A stretch of 10,157 nt of DNA from Treponema sp. GTDB lineage: Bacteria; Spirochaetota; Spirochaetia; Treponematales; Treponemataceae. Below are positions 6,486 through 10,157 of this stretch, piece after piece. The position numbers were made by a program, and so were the translations under genes. Each line of letters starts with the position of its first letter. The stretch's first letter is position 1. The notes beneath the pieces are model-generated. The model was not told the origin of the DNA and did no database searches. It saw nothing but the letters and a program-made list of their open reading frames with translations. The stretch covers positions 1 to 10,157 of the forward strand of contig JAEDFX010000081.1 of assembly GCA_016297805.1 (NCBI GenBank), in the 5' to 3' direction.

Positions 6486-8555
6486 ATGAAAAAAATAATT
6501 AACTGGTTTAAAAGTCCAAAATCTGATTTTGCATTGTTTATTGTGCTTCTTATTTTGGTAAATATTGTTTCTTATAACTTCTTTGTTCGTGTTGATTTAA
6601 CAGAACCAAAATCTTATTCCCTTTCTAAAGGAAGTAAGTCACTGGTAAAAAATCTTGAAGAACCTCTTTCTGTCAGAGTGTTCTTTGATGAAAACCTTCC
6701 TGCACCTTATAACAGTGTTTCTCAGTATGTAAAAGATATCCTTCAGGAATACAAAGGTGCCGCTAACAAGAACTTTTCTGTTGCCTATATGGATGTTACA
6801 AAACCAGAAAATATTGAACTGGCAAGAGATTTAGGCTTTCAGCAGATTCAGATTCAGGAAGTTAAGAATAATGAAGTTGGATTCAAACAGGCTTACATGG
6901 GACTGGCTATAACTTATGGTGATAACATAGAAGTAATCAATCCTATTACAAGTTCTGATGGCTTTGAATATATGCTTACTTCTAAAATTTCAAAAATGGT
7001 AAGTATGGCAGATACTCTTTCAGGCCTGAAAAATGGTGAAAAAATCACACTTACACTTTATTTAAGTGATATTCTTAAGCGTCTTGGAATTAATGGTGCT
7101 GATCAGGCAGAAACTTATATCAAACAGGCTTTTGACAAAGTAAACAAGCAGAATATGGACCGTCTTGAGTTCAGAGTAATGAGTCCTAATGCTTCGGAAG
7201 CAGAAACTCTCGCACAGAAGTATGGTATTCAGGTAATTCAGTATCAGAACAATGGGGAGATTGCTAAAGCTGCAATTGGTCTTGTTCTTGAAAAAGGCGA
7301 AGATTTTTATATGCTTCCATTCCAAATTCAGCAGTCTTTCTTTGGATATATAATTTCTGGACTTGAAGATGTGGAACAATCTATTACAGATGGATTACAG
7401 AGTCTTTTGTCTAATGTAACTTATATTGGTTATATTACAGGTCACGAAGAAAAAGATTTCAGAGATGAAAATCAGGCCCAGTATTTGAACCGACTTATTT
7501 CTGGAATGTATCAGCTAATAGAAATTGATTTGAATTCAGAAGATATTCCAGCCGGAATGAATTCAATCATTATTAATGGTCCTCAGTTTGATTATACAGA
7601 GGAGGAATTATACAAGATTGACCAGTTTGTAATGCGTGGTGGAAATGTAATGTTCTTTATAGATCCTCTTCTGGAAAATCCTAACGCTCAATATACAGGT
7701 GGCCCTCAATTCACTCCTAATAGTTTGAATATTGATCGACTGTTGAACAGTTATGGTGTAAAGAGAGAAACAAATATTCTTCTTGATAAAAACTGTTATG
7801 TAACCAGCAATTCTCAGTATGGAAAAATCAATCTTTACTGGGCTCCAGTATTGCAGAAAGCTCAGATGCCAAAGAAAAATACTATTACAAACAATCTTGG
7901 TTATGTAATTATGTATGAAAATGGAACTTTAGATATTTCTGCTGCTCAGTCTGATAACAATATAAAAGCAACAGTTCTTGCAAAATCATCTGACGAGGCA
8001 TGGGTTGAAGGTTCAAATGTAAGTCTTAATCCTCTTATGCTTAATCCACCTGCAAAGGCTGACCTTAAATCTTATGATCTGGCAGTTCTTCTTGAAGGTA
8101 AATTCAAGAGTGCTTTTGATGAAGCAGTTATAATTACCCAGAAGGATGAAGAAGGAAATCCTATTGAATTGCCTGCCGGTGAACTTTCAACTAACAGTCA
8201 TATTGCATCCAGCGTAATGCCTGGCAAAATCTTTGTAGTTGGTTCTTCAATGATTACAACTCGTTCTGTAATTGATGCAGAAGGTACAACTCCAATTTCT
8301 ATGTTCATTATGAATGTTATTGATTATATGAATGGTAATGAAGATTTGTGTACAATGCGTACTAAATCTCTTGCTGTAAATGTTCTTAAAGTAAAAAATC
8401 CTGTTGCGGCTAATTTCTGGAAGTTCTTTAATCAGTATGGTCTTGTTGTGATTGTTATTATTACTGGACTTGGTGTATGGCGTTCTCGTACAAAACGCAG
8501 ACGTGCTATCAATAAAAAATATAATCCAGATGATACAAGAACTATTTCAAAATAG
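6486..8555 (+). CDS. GldG-like ABC transporter auxiliary protein
   Basis: A 689-residue protein anchored at both ends: a membrane segment near residues 14-34 after a basic N-terminus, and another near 650-666 followed by the strongly basic tail 'WRSRTKRRRAINKKY'. The part between should lie outside the cytoplasmic membrane. Just after the first segment 'VDLTEPKSYSLSKGSKSLV' (36-54) is the hallmark of the GldG/ABC_transp_aux family. A second conserved block includes 'YIGYITGHEE' (313-322), 'IIINGPQ' (361-367) and 'GGNVMFFIDP' (385-394), resembling the Rossmann-like core of this family. It probably serves as the extracytoplasmic partner of the adjacent ATPase/permease. In Bacteroidetes, GldA, GldF and GldG are needed for gliding, but the family is widespread in non-gliding bacteria and its biochemical role is not established. 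Reading from the GTG at 6477 would add three residues and is unlikely. Confidence 0.88.
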   Translation: MKKIINWFKSPKSDFALFIVLLILVNIVSYNFFVRVDLTEPKSYSLSKGSKSLVKNLEEPLSVRVFFDENLPAPYNSVSQYVKDILQEYKGAANKNFSVAYMDVTKPENIELARDLGFQQIQIQEVKNNEVGFKQAYMGLAITYGDNIEVINPITSSDGFEYMLTSKISKMVSMADTLSGLKNGEKITLTLYLSDILKRLGINGADQAETYIKQAFDKVNKQNMDRLEFRVMSPNASEAETLAQKYGIQVIQYQNNGEIAKAAIGLVLEKGEDFYMLPFQIQQSFFGYIISGLEDVEQSITDGLQSLLSNVTYIGYITGHEEKDFRDENQAQYLNRLISGMYQLIEIDLNSEDIPAGMNSIIINGPQFDYTEEELYKIDQFVMRGGNVMFFIDPLLENPNAQYTGGPQFTPNSLNIDRLLNSYGVKRETNILLDKNCYVTSNSQYGKINLYWAPVLQKAQMPKKNTITNNLGYVIMYENGTLDISAAQSDNNIKATVLAKSSDEAWVEGSNVSLNPLMLNPPAKADLKSYDLAVLLEGKFKSAFDEAVIITQKDEEGNPIELPAGELSTNSHIASSVMPGKIFVVGSSMITTRSVIDAEGTTPISMFIMNVIDYMNGNEDLCTMRTKSLAVNVLKVKNPVAANFWKFFNQYGLVVIVIITGLGVWRSRTKRRRAINKKYNPDDTRTISK

Positions 8556-8567
8556 GAGTATGGCGTA

Positions 8568-9500
8568 ATGAAAACTAGAAAGTTAGTATTGATAATTGCA
8601 GATATTGTTCTTCTTGCTGTTTGTATAATTCAGTGGTGCATGCGTACTCATGATGGTGCAAAATATTTTAAAATTTCTGAAACTCCAGACGAATATACAG
8701 TTGTAACTCCAGCCGAAAACATTCATCTTACACTTGAAGGTGAGAACTGGATAATGAACGGAAAATATCCTGTATCCACTACATCTGCACAGAATTTTGC
8801 CGATGCAGTGGAAAATATCCGTGCTTTAGACAAAGTTGCTACAGTAAACGAAGCTACAAATATTAAGTATGAACTGGTGGATGGTAAAAAGATTTCTGTA
8901 GAGATTCGTAAGGGTGGAAAACTTTTGCGTTCTTTGGAAATTGGTAAGGATGCCACATCTGGTTCACAGACATATGTTACTATTGATGGCGGAAAAGATA
9001 TTTATTTGGCTGCCGGAAATCTTCGTACAACCTTTGATAAATCTATTTCTGCTCTCAGAGACCGTTATGTTTGGGGTAATGGCATAGAAAAGAAAGATTT
9101 GAGTTCAGCATCTATTACTGATGAAGAAGGTAAGACCTGGTCCTTAAGCCGAATGGGTTCAGGAACCGATATTGTATGGAATCTAACTGGTGAAGGAACT
9201 GAAGGTCTGGAAGTTGATTCAGAAAAAGCTATGAATTGGCTGGAATCTTTAGGAATTATGACTACTTCCAACTGGTATGATGATAGTGTAACTGCAGAAA
9301 GTCTTGGTGGAGTCCTTGCGGCAAAGGCAAAAATTGGATATGGTTTCAATACTTTGACCTTAGATTTGTATAAGCTTCCTGCAGAAGAAGGTGCTGAAGA
9401 AAAGTATTATGCTGTTTCAAGTGCTACTCCTTTTGTATTTGAAGTTCCTGCATATCAGGCTACAAAATATCTTAAAGAACCTTCAGAGTTAGCAAAATGA
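8568..9500 (+). CDS. DUF4340 domain-containing membrane-anchored protein
   Basis: The 310-residue protein has one N-terminal membrane segment (about 6-24) and a long extracytoplasmic remainder. It shows the DUF4340 pattern: a 'WIMNGKYPVSTTSAQNF' segment (61-77), the helix 'VENIRALDKVATVNEAT' (81-97), 'LEIGKDATSGSQTYVTIDG' (123-141), and 'IYLAAGNLRTTFDKSISALRD' in two parts (145-155 and 156-165) ending near 'RYVWG'. DUF4340 proteins are commonly encoded next to GldG-like genes, as here, so a role as another extracytoplasmic subunit of the exporter is inferred. The ATG has AGGAG at 8554-8558, nine bases upstream; an ATG at 8560 opens only two codons. The 3' end overlaps the next gene by four bases. 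No enzyme motif is visible. Confidence 0.85.
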   Translation: MKTRKLVLIIADIVLLAVCIIQWCMRTHDGAKYFKISETPDEYTVVTPAENIHLTLEGENWIMNGKYPVSTTSAQNFADAVENIRALDKVATVNEATNIKYELVDGKKISVEIRKGGKLLRSLEIGKDATSGSQTYVTIDGGKDIYLAAGNLRTTFDKSISALRDRYVWGNGIEKKDLSSASITDEEGKTWSLSRMGSGTDIVWNLTGEGTEGLEVDSEKAMNWLESLGIMTTSNWYDDSVTAESLGGVLAAKAKIGYGFNTLTLDLYKLPAEEGAEEKYYAVSSATPFVFEVPAYQATKYLKEPSELAK

Positions 9501-10156
9501 TTCAATTAGTTGCATTTTTAGGGAATTACGGTAAAGAATACGAAAAAACACGGCACAATGTAAGCTGGTATTTTGAAGATTCTTTGCCTTTTGCCAATAA
9601 GTTAAGCTGGCAAAGCAAATTTAAGGGAGAAATTGCATCTTTTACACCTGCTGAGCTGGCTCAGTGGGCCTGCGATACAAAAATTTGCAGCAAAAAGGAT
9701 GGTTCTCCTGTTATTGTTCCAGAAGAAGCTCCTGCTCACATCTATTTCTTAAAGCCAATGACTTATATGAACTTAAGTGGAGATAGTATTATAGAAGTTG
9801 CTAATTTCTATAAGATTAAACCGGAAGAAATCTTAGTTGTTCACGATGAATTAGAGCTTGCTCCAGGTTTTGTAAGCTGGAAGTGGAGTGGTGGTTTAGG
9901 TGGACATAATGGTCTGCGTTCCACAAAAGCTGTGTTAAATACTGCGGATTTCTGGCGTCTTCGTTTTGGAATTGGTCGCCCTGATAATGATAAAATTGGT
10001 GTTGCAGACTGGGTTTTGAGTCGATTTACTGCGGAACAGCAGGAGATTATGCAGAATGTTTTCAGTCAGACAAATCTGCTGCTGGTAAAAGCGTTGTTGA
10101 GTAAAAATCCAGCAGATTTTATTCAGAGCTGGGGCAAAAAGAAACTGGTGGATTAA
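9497..10156 (+). CDS. pth: Peptidyl-tRNA hydrolase (Pth)
   Basis: Pth frees tRNA from peptidyl-tRNAs that drop off the ribosome, an essential cytoplasmic recycling step. The active-site set known from the E. coli enzyme is present: Asn10, His20 in 'TRHN' (18-21), Asn92 in 'KPMTYMNLSG' (86-95), Asp117 in 'VVHDELEL' (114-121) and Asn138 in 'GGLGGHNGLRS' (132-142). 'FGIGRP' (157-162) and 'ADWVLSRFT' (170-178) are also family-typical. At 219 residues it is about 25 longer than the E. coli protein (194), with the extra length mainly between about residues 50 and 80. The usual 'GNPG' is 'GNYG' (9-12). The ATG overlaps the preceding stop (ATGA at 9497-9500), with no strong ribosome site of its own, so it is probably translated by coupling to the DUF4340 gene. 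The stop codon lies one base before the window end, so the gene is complete. Confidence 0.95.
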   Translation: MIQLVAFLGNYGKEYEKTRHNVSWYFEDSLPFANKLSWQSKFKGEIASFTPAELAQWACDTKICSKKDGSPVIVPEEAPAHIYFLKPMTYMNLSGDSIIEVANFYKIKPEEILVVHDELELAPGFVSWKWSGGLGGHNGLRSTKAVLNTADFWRLRFGIGRPDNDKIGVADWVLSRFTAEQQEIMQNVFSQTNLLLVKALLSKNPADFIQSWGKKKLVD

Positions 10157-10157
10157 T

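Noticed and set aside
7062..7379. 105-codon antisense frame inside the GldG-like gene
   Set aside because: No ribosome site, no recognisable domain, and fully inside a conserved gene on the other strand.
4817..8555. Reading the Gld-like genes as evidence of gliding motility
   Set aside because: No other gliding genes (GldK, GldL, GldM, GldN, SprA type) are present, and GldA/F/G-like transporters are common in non-gliding bacteria.

Overview
The window looks like a stretch of chromosome from an AT-rich, diderm, host-associated spirochaete, most likely Treponema. This is inferred from protein style and gene order, not from a marker gene: a lineage-type large outer-membrane protein with a peptidase-MA/propeller/barrel layout, and a Gld-like ABC exporter operon ending in peptidyl-tRNA hydrolase. 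All genes are on the + strand. I see no tRNA, rRNA, insertion sequence, CRISPR array or phage gene.

Layout. Bases 1-293 hold a small DUF2442 protein, perhaps the second gene of a pair whose first gene lies mostly off the left edge. Bases 294-499 are a gene-poor, very AT-rich spacer with a 9-bp inverted repeat, some short reading frames that look like debris, and the ribosome site of the next gene. Bases 500-4743 hold two tightly spaced genes: an ArgD-type class III aminotransferase, and after a 2-bp gap a 1022-residue predicted outer-membrane protein. The second protein has a signal peptide, a peptidase-MA-like domain whose HExxH zinc site appears lost, a TolB/PD40-like propeller and a C-terminal beta-barrel ending in Phe. 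After a 73-bp spacer, bases 4817-10156 form a compact five-gene operon: GldA-like ATPase, GldF-like ABC-2 permease, GldG-like auxiliary protein, DUF4340 membrane-anchored protein, and Pth, which starts inside the previous stop codon.

How it works together. The ATPase and permease make an ABC-2 transporter. The GldG-like and DUF4340 proteins are both membrane-anchored with large extracytoplasmic parts and probably form its extracytoplasmic portion. The substrate is unknown. The name Gld reflects homology to Bacteroidetes gliding genes and does not imply gliding here. Pth is a housekeeping translation enzyme tied to the operon by translational coupling.

The points most worth a second look are the apparently inactivated protease domain of the large outer-membrane protein, the uncharacterised four-gene exporter, the altered N-terminal motif and central insertion in Pth, and the corrected start (6486) of the GldG-like gene. 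I found no clear evidence of a wholly new defence or mobile system.
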